Shown here: piece by piece, positions 25,903-34,382 of the stretch
Position numbering within the stretch: the first letter of the stretch is position 1
Layout: each line of letters starts with the position of its first letter
From: Tannockella sp964372125
GTDB taxonomy: Bacteria > Bacillota_I > Bacilli_A > Erysipelotrichales > Coprobacillaceae
Assembly (NCBI GenBank): GCA_964372125.1
Contig: CAYJPL010000008.1
Location: forward strand, 9,082 to 73,081
Length of the DNA stretch: 64,000 nucleotides
Direction of reading: 5' to 3'
Made by a program: the position numbers and the translations under genes
The notes under the pieces: model-generated
The model's input: the letters and a program-made list of their open reading frames with translations, nothing else
Databases searched by the model: none
Told to the model about the DNA's origin: nothing

Positions 25903-26724
25903 ATGTTATCAAATAATCTAGTATATAATCATAAAATAGAAAAAGAATTTCCTCTTCTTATTATCAACAATGCAAAAGGTTTATCTTCTCTTTCTCTTAT
26001 TCATTGTCATGAACAATTACAGCTTATACAAGTTCTTTCAGGAACAATAACAATATCTACTTTATCGAATGAATATACATGTAAGTATGGTAATGTTATT
26101 TTTATTAATAGTAATGTATTTCATAATATAACTTCTACAAATGGACAATATCGTAGTATCATATTTGATTATTCACTCATTCAAATTGTTAATCATCCAA
26201 GTATTAATAAACATTATTATGATGACTTTATCGAAAATCACTTTTTTGATATTCTTATTAGTGATAATAATACCTGTAATAATAGTATTAATGAAATATG
26301 TAACAAAGGAGATATATATTATCAAACTATGCATCTATCTATTATCTGGTATCAATTAATACAATCATCATCTACTAGTAAAAAAAATACTACACAATAT
26401 CAAAATAATGAAATTTTATCATTATTAGATTACATTCAAAACAATTATTATACTGATATTACAATTGATGTACTATGCAGTATATCACATCTTTCTAGTT
26501 CATCAATTCAAAGATTATTTAAAAAATATCTTAAACTTTCACCATATGATTATATTATTCAATATCGACTTGAAAAAAGTATTCCATTGCTTTTAGAAAC
26601 AAATCTTCCTATCAATGATATTTCTCATAATGTTGGTTATACAAATCCAAGTATGTATATAAAACATTTTAAAAAATATTATTCTACCACACCTCTTCAA
26701 TATCGTAAATTTCACGAAGCATAA
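25903..26724 (+). CDS. AraC family transcriptional regulator
   Basis: 273 residues with CAGGAG before the ATG. The N-terminal half is a cupin-type sensor (HCHEQLQLIQVLSGTI...YGNVIFINSNVFHNI). The C-terminal 100 residues hold the two helix-turn-helix units: ITIDVLCSISHLSSSSIQRLFKKY and PINDISHNVGYTNPSMYIKHFKKYY, ending with TPLQYRK. It probably senses a small ligand and acts on a nearby promoter. It is divergent from the SulP gene (about 96 bases between starts), which makes that gene a candidate target, and lies 50 bases before the ArsC-like gene. Confidence 0.88.
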   Translation: MLSNNLVYNHKIEKEFPLLIINNAKGLSSLSLIHCHEQLQLIQVLSGTITISTLSNEYTCKYGNVIFINSNVFHNITSTNGQYRSIIFDYSLIQIVNHPSINKHYYDDFIENHFFDILISDNNTCNNSINEICNKGDIYYQTMHLSIIWYQLIQSSSTSKKNTTQYQNNEILSLLDYIQNNYYTDITIDVLCSISHLSSSSIQRLFKKYLKLSPYDYIIQYRLEKSIPLLLETNLPINDISHNVGYTNPSMYIKHFKKYYSTTPLQYRKFHEA

Positions 26725-26774
26725 GTATCGTAATTTTTATTGAAATGCTTTATTATTATAATTGAGGTGAAAAT

Positions 26775-27125
26775 ATGAATAAATTTATATGGTATCCAAA
26801 ATGTTCAACATGTATTAAAGCAAAAAAACATCTTGATCAACTTGGTTTACAGTTTACAACAAGACATATTGTTGAAGAAAGTCTTACAGTTGAAGAATTA
26901 GAAAGTTTGTATAAAAAAAGTAACTTACCTTTAAAAAAATTCTTTAATACTTCTGGTTTAAAATATCGTGAATTACAATTAAAAGACAAGTTACCTACTT
27001 TAAGTATTGAAGAACAACTTGAATTACTTGCAAGTGATGGTATGCTTGTAAAAAGACCAATATTAGAAACTAATGATACAGTATTTATTGGTTATAAAGC
27101 AGAATTATATGATTCTCTAAAATAA
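26775..27125 (+). CDS. ArsC/Spx family thioredoxin-fold protein (YusI-like)
   Basis: 116 residues. It has the thioredoxin-like fold of the ArsC family: WYPKCSTCIKAKKHLD holds a C-x-x-C pair at the first helix, as in Spx and YusI, and MLVKRPILE is the conserved C-terminal substrate-side motif. KFFNTSGLKYREL is also typical. The arsenate reductase Arg triad cannot be judged from this. There are no ars genes nearby, so a general redox or Spx-like role is as likely as arsenate reduction. GAGGTG precedes the ATG. Confidence 0.85.
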   Translation: MNKFIWYPKCSTCIKAKKHLDQLGLQFTTRHIVEESLTVEELESLYKKSNLPLKKFFNTSGLKYRELQLKDKLPTLSIEEQLELLASDGMLVKRPILETNDTVFIGYKAELYDSLK

Positions 27126-27150
27126 AAATGAGTATTAATTACTCATTTTT
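27124..27150. terminator. Bidirectional terminator between the ArsC-like gene and the mnmE cluster
   Basis: AAAAATGAGTA and TACTCATTTTT with a 5-nt loop; it contains the ends of both convergent genes. Confidence 0.8.
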
Positions 27151-27361
27151 TGTTTAAATAATATATTGATAATACATGTAAAATAGTACTTTGTATAGCT
27201 GCTACAATAGTGAGCATTAACATTATAAATGCATACATATCAAGACTACCTGTATTTAATGCTGCTACAATTATATAAATTATAAGTGACACTATTGCAA
27301 GTATCTTTGTATATTTAGAATACATTGATAACCTTGCATAAATTAGTTTATTTTTATTCAT
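27143..27361 (-). CDS. Small uncharacterised membrane protein downstream of mnmE
   Basis: 72 residues from an ATG one base after the mnmE stop, so it is probably translated by coupling. Two hydrophobic helices (ILAIVSLIIYIIVAAL and FIMLMLTIVAAIQSTILHVL) follow a basic start. I recognise no family. In many Bacillota this position holds mnmG; here it does not. Confidence 0.6.
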   Translation of the reverse strand: MNKNKLIYARLSMYSKYTKILAIVSLIIYIIVAALNTGSLDMYAFIMLMLTIVAAIQSTILHVLSIYYLNKK

Positions 27362-27362
27362 T

Positions 27363-28697
27363 TTATTTACCAATACAAAAGCGTTTAAATAATTCATCTA
27401 ATAAATCATCTTTTGCTTGTTGTCCTAATATTTCTTTTAATAGTAACCAACATTGTTGTAAATCTTCAACAATTAAATCTGTTGGTATCTGATTGTTCAT
27501 TGCGTCAATTGCTTGATTTAAAGATTCTTTTGCTTTTAATAGTATATCATTTTGTCTTGCATTAGTAAGTATTTCTAGATTATTAAAATCAATACTTCCA
27601 AATTTAAATATATCTTTTATTTCATCAATAATTGATTGTATATCTTTATTCATTGCACTAATTTGAATACCTTTTAGATCAACAACTATACCTTGATCTT
27701 TTTTGTTTATAATAATTATACGATTTTTATCTTTTGTTTGTTCAAGAATTTCTAAATCTTCTGTTTGTAGTTCCATTGAGCCATCAATAACTACCAATAA
27801 TAATTCTGCTTCATTAATTAATGCAAGTGATTTTTCTACACCAATATGCTCAATAATATCACTTGTATCTCTAATTCCAGCAGTATCAATCATATTTAAT
27901 ATGACATCATCAATTCTTATACTTCCTTCAACGATATCTCTAGTAGTTCCAGCGATATTTGTGACAATTGCCTTATCTTCTTGTAACATAGCATTTAGTA
28001 AACTCGATTTACCAACATTAGGTCTTCCTACTATTACTGTTTTTATACCATCTTTTAAAAGTCTTACATTTTTAGAATCATTAATGATTTTTGTCATTTT
28101 CTTTTCTAATTCTATACTCTTAGGAAGTAAATTATTGGCCGTTAATTCTTCTACATCATCATATTCTGGATAATCAATATTTACTTCAATTTGTGTGATG
28201 ATTTGTATTAAATCTTCTTTTAAATCTTCTATAAAATTTCTTATATTTCCTTGTATTCCTTGAAGAGCAAGGTTCGTTGCTACTTCACTTTTTGCAGTAA
28301 TAATATCACTTATTGCTTCTGCTTGTGATAAATCTATTCTACCATTTAAAAAAGCTCTTTTACTAAACTCACCACGCTGTGCTAGTCTTGCACCATATTT
28401 TAAACATGTTTCAAGTACTTTTGTAGTTATAAAAACTCCACCATGGCAACTTATTTCGACCATTTCTTCTCCTGTAAATGTTTTATTTCCACGATATATA
28501 GATACCATAACTTCATCTATTTTTTTATCTTCATCCTTTATAAAACCATACGTTATTGTATGACTATCTTTTGATATTATATTACCAGTGAAAAATTTAG
28601 AAACTAATTCTATACTTCCTTTTCCACTTACTCGCAACATTGATATTGCTGCTTCTAGTCTACTTGTAGCAACTGCTACAATTATTTCATCATTCAT
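27363..28697 (-). CDS. mnmE: tRNA modification GTPase MnmE (TrmE)
   Basis: 444 residues from the ATG after GAGGTG. With MnmG it adds the carboxymethylaminomethyl group at wobble U34 of tRNAs. The N-terminal folate-binding domain carries ISMLRVSG and GGVFITTKVLE. The central G domain has GRPNVGKSSL (G1), GTTRDIV (G2), DTAGIRD (G3) and NKKD (G4). The chain ends with the catalytic CIGK. Its partner mnmG is not next to it. Confidence 0.96.
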   Translation of the reverse strand: MNDEIIVAVATSRLEAAISMLRVSGKGSIELVSKFFTGNIISKDSHTITYGFIKDEDKKIDEVMVSIYRGNKTFTGEEMVEISCHGGVFITTKVLETCLKYGARLAQRGEFSKRAFLNGRIDLSQAEAISDIITAKSEVATNLALQGIQGNIRNFIEDLKEDLIQIITQIEVNIDYPEYDDVEELTANNLLPKSIELEKKMTKIINDSKNVRLLKDGIKTVIVGRPNVGKSSLLNAMLQEDKAIVTNIAGTTRDIVEGSIRIDDVILNMIDTAGIRDTSDIIEHIGVEKSLALINEAELLLVVIDGSMELQTEDLEILEQTKDKNRIIIINKKDQGIVVDLKGIQISAMNKDIQSIIDEIKDIFKFGSIDFNNLEILTNARQNDILLKAKESLNQAIDAMNNQIPTDLIVEDLQQCWLLLKEILGQQAKDDLLDELFKRFCIGK

Positions 28698-28757
28698 GTA
28701 ATCACCTCGCATTGATTATAACAAAAATATAAATTTTTTGTATTATTTTCTATAAAA

Positions 28758-28781
28758 AAGGATAATGTTTCCATTATCCTT
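28758..28781 (-). terminator. Terminator after khpB (jag)
   Basis: AAGGATAATG and CATTATCCTT around a 4-nt loop with a T run on the minus strand. It overlaps the khpB stop, so mnmE may have its own promoter. Confidence 0.7.
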
Positions 28782-29379
28782 ATTCACTATAGTAAATTGT
28801 CATATAACGATCTTTTCCTTCGCCATGACTTTGTGTTTTAATATTACTCATTTCACTAAGTACTTGATGCATTACTTTTCTTTCATCTGCTGGCATTGGA
28901 TCTAATTTAAATTCTGCTTTTGTACGCTGAACTTGTTTTCCAAATCTTTTTGCCATTGAAGAGACTTTTTTATAACGATCTTCCTTATACCCATTAATAT
29001 CTACGCTTACTTCTATTCTTTTTTTGTATTTTGTAGTAACAGCATTTTTAACAATGAAGTTTAATGCTCTTAAAATTGTTCCACCCTTACCTATAAGGAT
29101 AGAATTATGACTAGAATTTACATTACAATATATTCTTCCATCTTGAATATAAGATACTGTTTCTACTTCAAATTCCATTGATCCTAGAATGCGACGAATA
29201 TATTCTTCAATATAATCTTGTACCATTTGGATTGTATAACAAGAAATATCAACTTTTTTTGAAAATAAACTTTTCTTTTCCATTGTTACTTCATAAGTTA
29301 ACTGATCCAATGTTACTCCTAAATCTTGACATGCAAGATTTACTGCTTCATCTACTGTTTTTGCGCTATATGTTTTCAT
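28780..29379 (-). CDS. khpB: RNA-binding protein KhpB/Jag (Jag-N, KH and R3H domains)
   Basis: 199 residues. The Jag N-terminal domain (TYSAKTVDEAVNLACQDLGV) is followed by a KH domain with the loop IGKGGTILRALNFIV (I-G-x-G-G variant) and a C-terminal R3H domain with RKVMHQVLSEM. In related bacteria it pairs with KhpA and influences cell elongation and division. It lies 10 nt after yidC, the usual rnpA-yidC-jag order. Confidence 0.93.
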   Translation of the reverse strand: MKTYSAKTVDEAVNLACQDLGVTLDQLTYEVTMEKKSLFSKKVDISCYTIQMVQDYIEEYIRRILGSMEFEVETVSYIQDGRIYCNVNSSHNSILIGKGGTILRALNFIVKNAVTTKYKKRIEVSVDINGYKEDRYKKVSSMAKRFGKQVQRTKAEFKLDPMPADERKVMHQVLSEMSNIKTQSHGEGKDRYMTIYYSE

Positions 29380-29389
29380 AATATACCTC

Positions 29390-30283
29390 TTATTTATTTA
29401 AGAAATTTTTATTTACACTATCTACTTCTTTTCTTGCTTTTTCAATATGGAATAATTGAATATAAACTGTTTTACAAATATTAATTGTATTTGTTGTTAT
29501 CCAGTATAATGACATCACTGCTGGCATGATTAATGCAAAATAGATAATCATGATAGTCATCATACGATTCATTGTTTTCATTTGTTTCATTTGATTTGAC
29601 TGTTTGTAACGTGGGTTACGTCTTGCCATAATCTGAGAAATTTCCATTGATAAGAACTGCGTACCAGCAACACATAATACTAATATAATATATGGTATTT
29701 GGAATGCTAATACTGGCTCCATTAATTGTGTACCTAAATTGATACCAAAGAATGATGATTCATATAATATTTCAATACGCTGAACCCCTTGCCACATCGC
29801 AAACATAATTGGTAATGTAACTAACATTGTAAGCGATCCAAACATACTTACATTATTTTTCTTATATAATGCTTGAATTTCTGCATTTTGACGCATTGTT
29901 GATGCTTGATCTTTACGTCCTTTGTATTTTCTTTGAATTTTTTCTAATTCTGGTTGAATTAATTGTATTTTTTGTTGAGAAATAGTTGATTTAATCATCA
30001 CTGGTAATGTAATTAAATTTACTACTACTGTTATTAATACTACACCTAATGCAACATTTCCTAATATATCTGATGCATAGATAATTCCTTTAGAAATAGG
30101 AATTACTAATAAAAAATCAAATATACCAGCATCCATAGACCATGGTGTACTTTTATTAATAGCTCTATCAGCTAACAATTGACCATTAGAATCTAAGTTT
30201 GAAGTACATCCTGTTAAAATTAATACAAAACATACTAATCCTAATACTTTTAATACTTTTTTTGTTCTACTACTAATATACAT
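29390..30283 (-). CDS. yidC: YidC/Oxa1 membrane protein insertase (lipoprotein form)
   Basis: 297 residues. A lipobox LTGC (Cys26) follows the signal helix, as in Gram-positive SpoIIIJ/YidC. Five membrane helices follow, with the conserved WSMDAGIFDFLLVIPISKGI start, the coiled loop IQPELEKIQRKYKGRKDQ and the last helices LIMPAVMSLYWITTN. It inserts and folds membrane proteins, with or after SecYEG. The ATG directly follows the rnpA stop. Confidence 0.95.
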   Translation of the reverse strand: MYISSRTKKVLKVLGLVCFVLILTGCTSNLDSNGQLLADRAINKSTPWSMDAGIFDFLLVIPISKGIIYASDILGNVALGVVLITVVVNLITLPVMIKSTISQQKIQLIQPELEKIQRKYKGRKDQASTMRQNAEIQALYKKNNVSMFGSLTMLVTLPIMFAMWQGVQRIEILYESSFFGINLGTQLMEPVLAFQIPYIILVLCVAGTQFLSMEISQIMARRNPRYKQSNQMKQMKTMNRMMTIMIIYFALIMPAVMSLYWITTNTINICKTVYIQLFHIEKARKEVDSVNKNFLNK

Positions 30284-30622
30284 TTAACTTTCCGCCCTTT
30301 TTTCAATTTTTCGTAAAAGATAATTCATTTCTTTTACCTTTTGTTTATAATCTAGCGATAAAAACTTGTTCCTTACTATTATAATATAATCCATGTCTTG
30401 CTGACAACTAAAAATATCATTTACTAACATACGAACTTGTCTTTTTACTTTATTTCTTACGACTGCATTTCCTAATTTCTTCGATACAGATATACCTACA
30501 CGATAATGATCTATATCATTTTTTAAGAAATATATAACAAATGCTTGATTGGCGACACTTTTTTTCTTTGAAATGATTCGACCAAAATCCTCATTTTTTC
30601 TTACTCTATAATCTTTTTTCAT
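30284..30622 (-). CDS. rnpA: Ribonuclease P protein component
   Basis: 112 residues. YRVRKNEDFGRIISKKKSVANQAFVIYF is the N-terminal substrate-binding face and RVGISVSKKLGNAVVRNKVKRQVR the RNR signature that contacts the RNase P RNA. It helps mature tRNA 5' ends. It is between rpmH and yidC as in most bacteria. AGGA precedes the ATG. Confidence 0.95.
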   Translation of the reverse strand: MKKDYRVRKNEDFGRIISKKKSVANQAFVIYFLKNDIDHYRVGISVSKKLGNAVVRNKVKRQVRMLVNDIFSCQQDMDYIIIVRNKFLSLDYKQKVKEMNYLLRKIEKRAES

Positions 30623-30635
30623 ATTTTCCTAGAAA

Positions 30636-30661
30636 AAAAGTCCACCGCAAAGTGGACTTTT
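30636..30661 (-). terminator. Attenuator hairpin between rpmH and rnpA
   Basis: AAAAGTCCAC and GTGGACTTTT around CGCAAA, followed by a T run on the minus strand, six bases after the rpmH stop. It probably lowers rnpA relative to L34. Confidence 0.75.
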
Positions 30662-30666
30662 AAAAG

Positions 30667-30801
30667 TTAAGCAGATATTACTTTTCTTCCTCTTTTACGG
30701 CGACGTGCAAGTACTTTCTTTCCTCCAACTGTTGCCATTCTGGCTCTAAAACCATGAGTTTTTGATCTTTTTCTTTTATTTGGTTGATATGTTCTTTTCA
30801 T
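30667..30801 (-). CDS. rpmH: 50S ribosomal protein L34
   Basis: 44 residues. The reading is MKRTYQPNKRKRSK, then THGFRARMATVGGKKVLARR, then a basic tail ending VISA. Length and sequence are typical of L34. GGAGGTG precedes the ATG. It is the first minus-strand gene beside the origin. Confidence 0.97.
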   Translation of the reverse strand: MKRTYQPNKRKRSKTHGFRARMATVGGKKVLARRRKRGRKVISA

Positions 30802-31395
30802 TCTAATACACCTCCAAAATCTTTATTTATTTTTATACAAATAACATATGCCTATACATTTTATCTAATTTATTTCAATAAGTCAAATATTATTTAACAT
30901 TTATGCTTTTTTGTTTATTAACTTACAAGTTATTTTTTCAATCTAATAATGCTTTTTTATGTCTTATATACTTAATTTTTTAAATTTAATAGATTTTATT
31001 TACTTACTTATTCATAATATCATTCCTTTATTCGTATAATTTCTCCCTATATTGTGAACAACTCAATTTATTCTTATACTTTTTCTATATAGTTATGCAC
31101 ATTGTGAATAACTATGTGCATAACTGTGAATATCTTATATTTTTTACCTTATTTTCATTACTTTTTTTGTGAATCATTATTTAATTCTTAATATTTATTC
31201 ATAATATTCACAATTCCATCATGTGAATAAGATTATTTGTGCACATAAAAGTTGTGAATAATGTGAATAAGTACTTAAAACACACTTATATTCACAATAT
31301 AAATGTGAATAACTATGTGTATAAGTTTTTTACGTTTTTTTTTTCTTTTTTTTTCTTTTTTTTCACGTATAATTATTTTGGTAGGGGGTATTTAT
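30802..31395. other. oriC: Chromosomal replication origin region (oriC) between rpmH and dnaA
   Basis: A 594-base gap with no gene, between rpmH and dnaA, where genes switch strand. It is extremely AT-rich, holds a cluster of DnaA boxes at 31093-31324, and then a long T/C tract (31325-31363) before a TATAAT at 31368-31373 that may serve dnaA. The left part (30802-31050) shows only AT-rich sequence and the rpmH promoter area. The tract or the AT-rich left part may be the unwinding element. Confidence 0.9.
31093..31324. repeat. DnaA-box cluster (TTATNCACA type)
   Basis: Nine-base boxes on both strands: 31093, 31103, 31115, 31222, 31253, 31262, 31304 and 31316 (first bases). Five of the eight are TTATTCACA or its complement, rather than the usual TTATCCACA. 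Boxes 31253 and 31262 are directly adjacent, and 31304/31316 are 12 bases apart. TGTGAACAA at 31053 is a weaker match. Confidence 0.88.
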
Positions 31396-32736
31396 ATGCA
31401 TGATTTAAATAGTATATGGCAACATTGTTTAACAATAATGGAAGAAAAGAAAATAGTTGAAGATAAATTAGTATTTGATACTTACTATAAAGGTTCTTCA
31501 CTTGTATCTTTAGAAAACAATATTGCTACTTTAACAACATTAATGAAGTTTAATGTTGATACCATAATGTCTAAACAAACAGAAATAGAATCTATTTTAT
31601 CTTCTATATTATCTATGACTATAACATTACAGGTTATTACAAAAGATGAATATGATGAAAAAAAAGCTCTTACTACTGTTCGTGTAGAGACATTTGAATC
31701 TAATTTAAATAAGAATTTTACTTTTGATTCATTTGTTATTGGTAGTTCAAATCGTATGGCTCAAAATGCTGCATTTATTGTATCTACAAACCCCGGGGCG
31801 AATTTTAATCCATTATTTTTATATAGTAATCCAGGTTTAGGTAAGACTCACTTACTACATTCTATTGGTAACTATGCAAAAAATATTAATTCTGATTTAT
31901 CAATTCGTTATGTAACAAGTAAAGATTTCGTTGATGAAATTGTTGAAGCTATGAAATATAAAAATATAGAAGATGTTTATCAAAAATATAATTCTATAGA
32001 TATTTTACTTATTGATGATATCCAATTTTTATTTGGTAAAGAAAAAAGTAGTGAGATATTCTTTCATATATTTAATAATATTATTAATAATAATAAACAA
32101 ATTGTTATTACAAGTGATAAGAAGCCTGAAGAATTACAAGGAATTGAAGATCGTTTAATAAGTAGATTCCAATCAGGATTAAGTTTTGGAATTGATCCCC
32201 CAGAGTTTGAGACCGCAAGAGCAATATTAGAAAGAAAAATAGAAAATCTAGACAATCCACAATTAGTAATAAATGATGATGTTATAGACTTTCTTGCAAC
32301 AAATTATTGTAATGATATACGTAGTCTAGAAGGTTCTTTAAAAAGGTTATTCTTCTGCAGTATTATGCACTGTGTTAATAATATAGATATGCAATTTGTA
32401 TTAGAAGCATTTAAAGATGATAAAGCGGTTAAGAATCCAACAAATATTGCTTCTAAAGATAGTATCCTTCAAACAACTGCTGAATATTATTATTTAACAG
32501 TTGCACAGTTAATATCAAAAAATAAAACGAAGAATTTAACAATTCCTCGTGAGATTAGTATGTATTTAATGAGAGAATTATTAGATATCACTTTTGCTGA
32601 AATTGGAGCTATTTATGGTGGTAGAGATCACTCTACTATTATGAAGGCATGTGCTAGAGTAGAAAAAAGAATTGAAGAAGATAAGCAGTATCGATTAGCA
32701 GTTACAAAGCTAAAAGAGAAGTTATCAACATTTTAG
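31396..32736 (+). CDS. dnaA: Chromosomal replication initiator DnaA
   Basis: 446 residues starting MHDLNSIWQ after GGGGG; a start 81 nt upstream reads through the T tract and is rejected. Domain I is N-terminal, domain III has Walker A NPGLGKTH and Walker B ILLIDDIQF, and sensor regions include SRFQSGLSFGI. Domain IV ends with ITFAEIGAIYGGRDHSTIMKA, the DnaA-box-binding helix-turn-helix. It binds the boxes just upstream and opens the origin. Confidence 0.97.
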   Translation: MHDLNSIWQHCLTIMEEKKIVEDKLVFDTYYKGSSLVSLENNIATLTTLMKFNVDTIMSKQTEIESILSSILSMTITLQVITKDEYDEKKALTTVRVETFESNLNKNFTFDSFVIGSSNRMAQNAAFIVSTNPGANFNPLFLYSNPGLGKTHLLHSIGNYAKNINSDLSIRYVTSKDFVDEIVEAMKYKNIEDVYQKYNSIDILLIDDIQFLFGKEKSSEIFFHIFNNIINNNKQIVITSDKKPEELQGIEDRLISRFQSGLSFGIDPPEFETARAILERKIENLDNPQLVINDDVIDFLATNYCNDIRSLEGSLKRLFFCSIMHCVNNIDMQFVLEAFKDDKAVKNPTNIASKDSILQTTAEYYYLTVAQLISKNKTKNLTIPREISMYLMRELLDITFAEIGAIYGGRDHSTIMKACARVEKRIEEDKQYRLAVTKLKEKLSTF

Positions 32737-32742
32737 TAACAC

Positions 32743-32814
32743 TTATTCACATCTGAATTCACGTGTTTTTTGTTGATATAACGGGCTTATTTAGACTTAT
32801 TCACGTTATTCACA
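32743..32814. promoter_or_regulatory. Secondary DnaA boxes between dnaA and dnaN
   Basis: TTATTCACA at 32743 and 32806 and TTATTCACG at 32797. As in other Bacillota, a box cluster on the far side of dnaA can act with the main one in looping or in control of dnaN. Confidence 0.7.
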
Positions 32815-32872
32815 CTATAATGATAATAATATAATTAGTTTTAACTAATAAATAAAAAGGAGTAGAAAGAAA

Positions 32873-33985
32873 ATGAATTTTAAAATAAAAAGAACAATTT
32901 TATTACAAGCTGTATCAAAAGCTACAAAAGCTGTATCGTCTAGAAGTCCATTACCAATATTAACAGGTATTAAATTCCAATTATTATCTGATAGATTAGT
33001 ATTAACTGGGAGTGATTCTGATATTACTATTCAAACAACTATAGAAAAAAGTGATGATTTACAAATATATAGTGAAGGATCAGTTGTTTTATCTGCTAAA
33101 TACATATTTGAAATCGTTAGAAAAATAGATAGTGATTTTATTACTATTGAAATTATAGATGGATTACTTACTAGAATTAAAGGTTCAAACAGTGAATTTA
33201 ATCTTAATGGTAGTGATGCTATTGACTATCCTAGAATTGACTTAAGTAAAACAGGAACTTTATTTACTATTAACTCATTACTATTAAAAGAAATAATAGG
33301 TCAAACAAAATTTGCAGCTAGTGATAAAGAAACAAAACCTATCCTTACAGGTATTAACTTCAAAGCTGGAGATCACTACTTAGAATGTGTTGCAACTGAT
33401 TCATATCGTTTAGCTAAAAAAACAGTAGGTCTTCATCAAGATATTACATTTAATATTACAATACCTCAAAAAAGTTTAGATGATATTTCTAAAATTATAG
33501 AAAAAGAAAACAATATAGATATATTTGTTTCTGATAGAAAACTATTATTTGTATTTGAAGATGTTATTGTACAAACAAGATTAATTAACGGTAGTTATCC
33601 AGATACATCTAGACTAATTCCTAATCATGAAGAATATTGTTTAGAAGTAGATACAACATATCTATTAAATGCAATTGATCGTGTATCTTTATTATCAAAT
33701 GAGTTAAACAATATTATTAAATTAGAAATGAATAATGAAGAAGTCATTCTTTCAAGTTATCAACAAGAAATTGGTTCTGTAGAAGAATCATTAGATAAAG
33801 CATTTTATAAAGGTGAACCTCTTTGTATTTCATTTAGTTGTAAATATGCTAGTGAAGCAATTCGTTGTTTTTCTAGTAATAGAAAAATCAAACTTGCTTT
33901 TTCAGGTGAAATGAAACCATTCATTATAAAAGACTTAGAAAAAGATGATGTTATTCAATTAGTATTACCAGTACGTACATATTAA
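32873..33985 (+). CDS. dnaN: DNA polymerase III beta subunit (sliding clamp)
   Basis: 370 residues with the three repeated clamp domains. MNFKIKRTILLQAVSKATKAVSSRSPLPILTGI is the typical start and the chain ends IQLVLPVRTY, as in Bacillota clamps. It forms a ring that tethers polymerase III to DNA. AAAAAGGAG precedes the ATG; it follows dnaA in the standard origin order. Confidence 0.97.
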   Translation: MNFKIKRTILLQAVSKATKAVSSRSPLPILTGIKFQLLSDRLVLTGSDSDITIQTTIEKSDDLQIYSEGSVVLSAKYIFEIVRKIDSDFITIEIIDGLLTRIKGSNSEFNLNGSDAIDYPRIDLSKTGTLFTINSLLLKEIIGQTKFAASDKETKPILTGINFKAGDHYLECVATDSYRLAKKTVGLHQDITFNITIPQKSLDDISKIIEKENNIDIFVSDRKLLFVFEDVIVQTRLINGSYPDTSRLIPNHEEYCLEVDTTYLLNAIDRVSLLSNELNNIIKLEMNNEEVILSSYQQEIGSVEESLDKAFYKGEPLCISFSCKYASEAIRCFSSNRKIKLAFSGEMKPFIIKDLEKDDVIQLVLPVRTY

Positions 33986-33995
33986 TTCAATTATT

Positions 33996-34036
33996 AAGAG
34001 TATTTATACAACTGATATTGTGTAAATACTCTTTTA
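33996..34036 (+). terminator. Terminator after dnaN
   Basis: AAGAGTATTTA and TAAATACTCTT pair around a 15-nt loop, followed by a T-rich tail. Confidence 0.65.
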
Positions 34037-34175
34037 TTTTTGATATTTAAAGTTTTTTATAGTTTTATATATAAATACTTATTTTAATAAAAGTCTTTAT
34101 ATGGACATTTATTTGATTATTTTTGATTTTTATGATATAATATTCTAGTAATTTTATGAAAAAAAGAGGATGCTT

Positions 34176-34382
34176 ATGAAGACAATTGAAATTAAAGATG
34201 AATACATTACCTTAGGACAATTTTTAAAGTATTGTGGTGCTGTATCAAGTGGTATTGATGCAAAAATTGTTATCCAAGAAGGACTTGTATTAGTTAATGA
34301 AGAAAAAGAGTTAAGACGTGGAAAGAAATTAAGAAGCGGTGATATTATTGAATTTGAAAGTGAATTATATACTATTAAATAA
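34176..34382 (+). CDS. yaaA: S4-domain RNA-binding protein (YaaA/RlbA type)
   Basis: 68 residues from the ATG 5 nt after AGAGGA; a start 6 nt upstream overlaps that site. It is a single S4 domain: YITLGQFLKYCGAVSSGIDAKIVIQEG, then VNEEKELRRGKKL, then DIIEF. The conserved gene between dnaN and recF in Bacillota; it probably binds RNA. Its stop overlaps the recF start (TAATG). Confidence 0.9.
   Translation: MKTIEIKDEYITLGQFLKYCGAVSSGIDAKIVIQEGLVLVNEEKELRRGKKLRSGDIIEFESELYTIK

Noticed and set aside
31325..31365. T/C tract as a coding start of dnaA
   Set aside because: Translation from 31315 gives a run of Phe/Leu/Ser with no ribosome binding site; the GGGGG-preceded ATG at 31396 is the start.
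32753..32764. CACGTG core near 32757 as a third parS
   Set aside because: The flanks read GAATT and TTTTT instead of TGTTT and AAACA, so only the six-base core matches.
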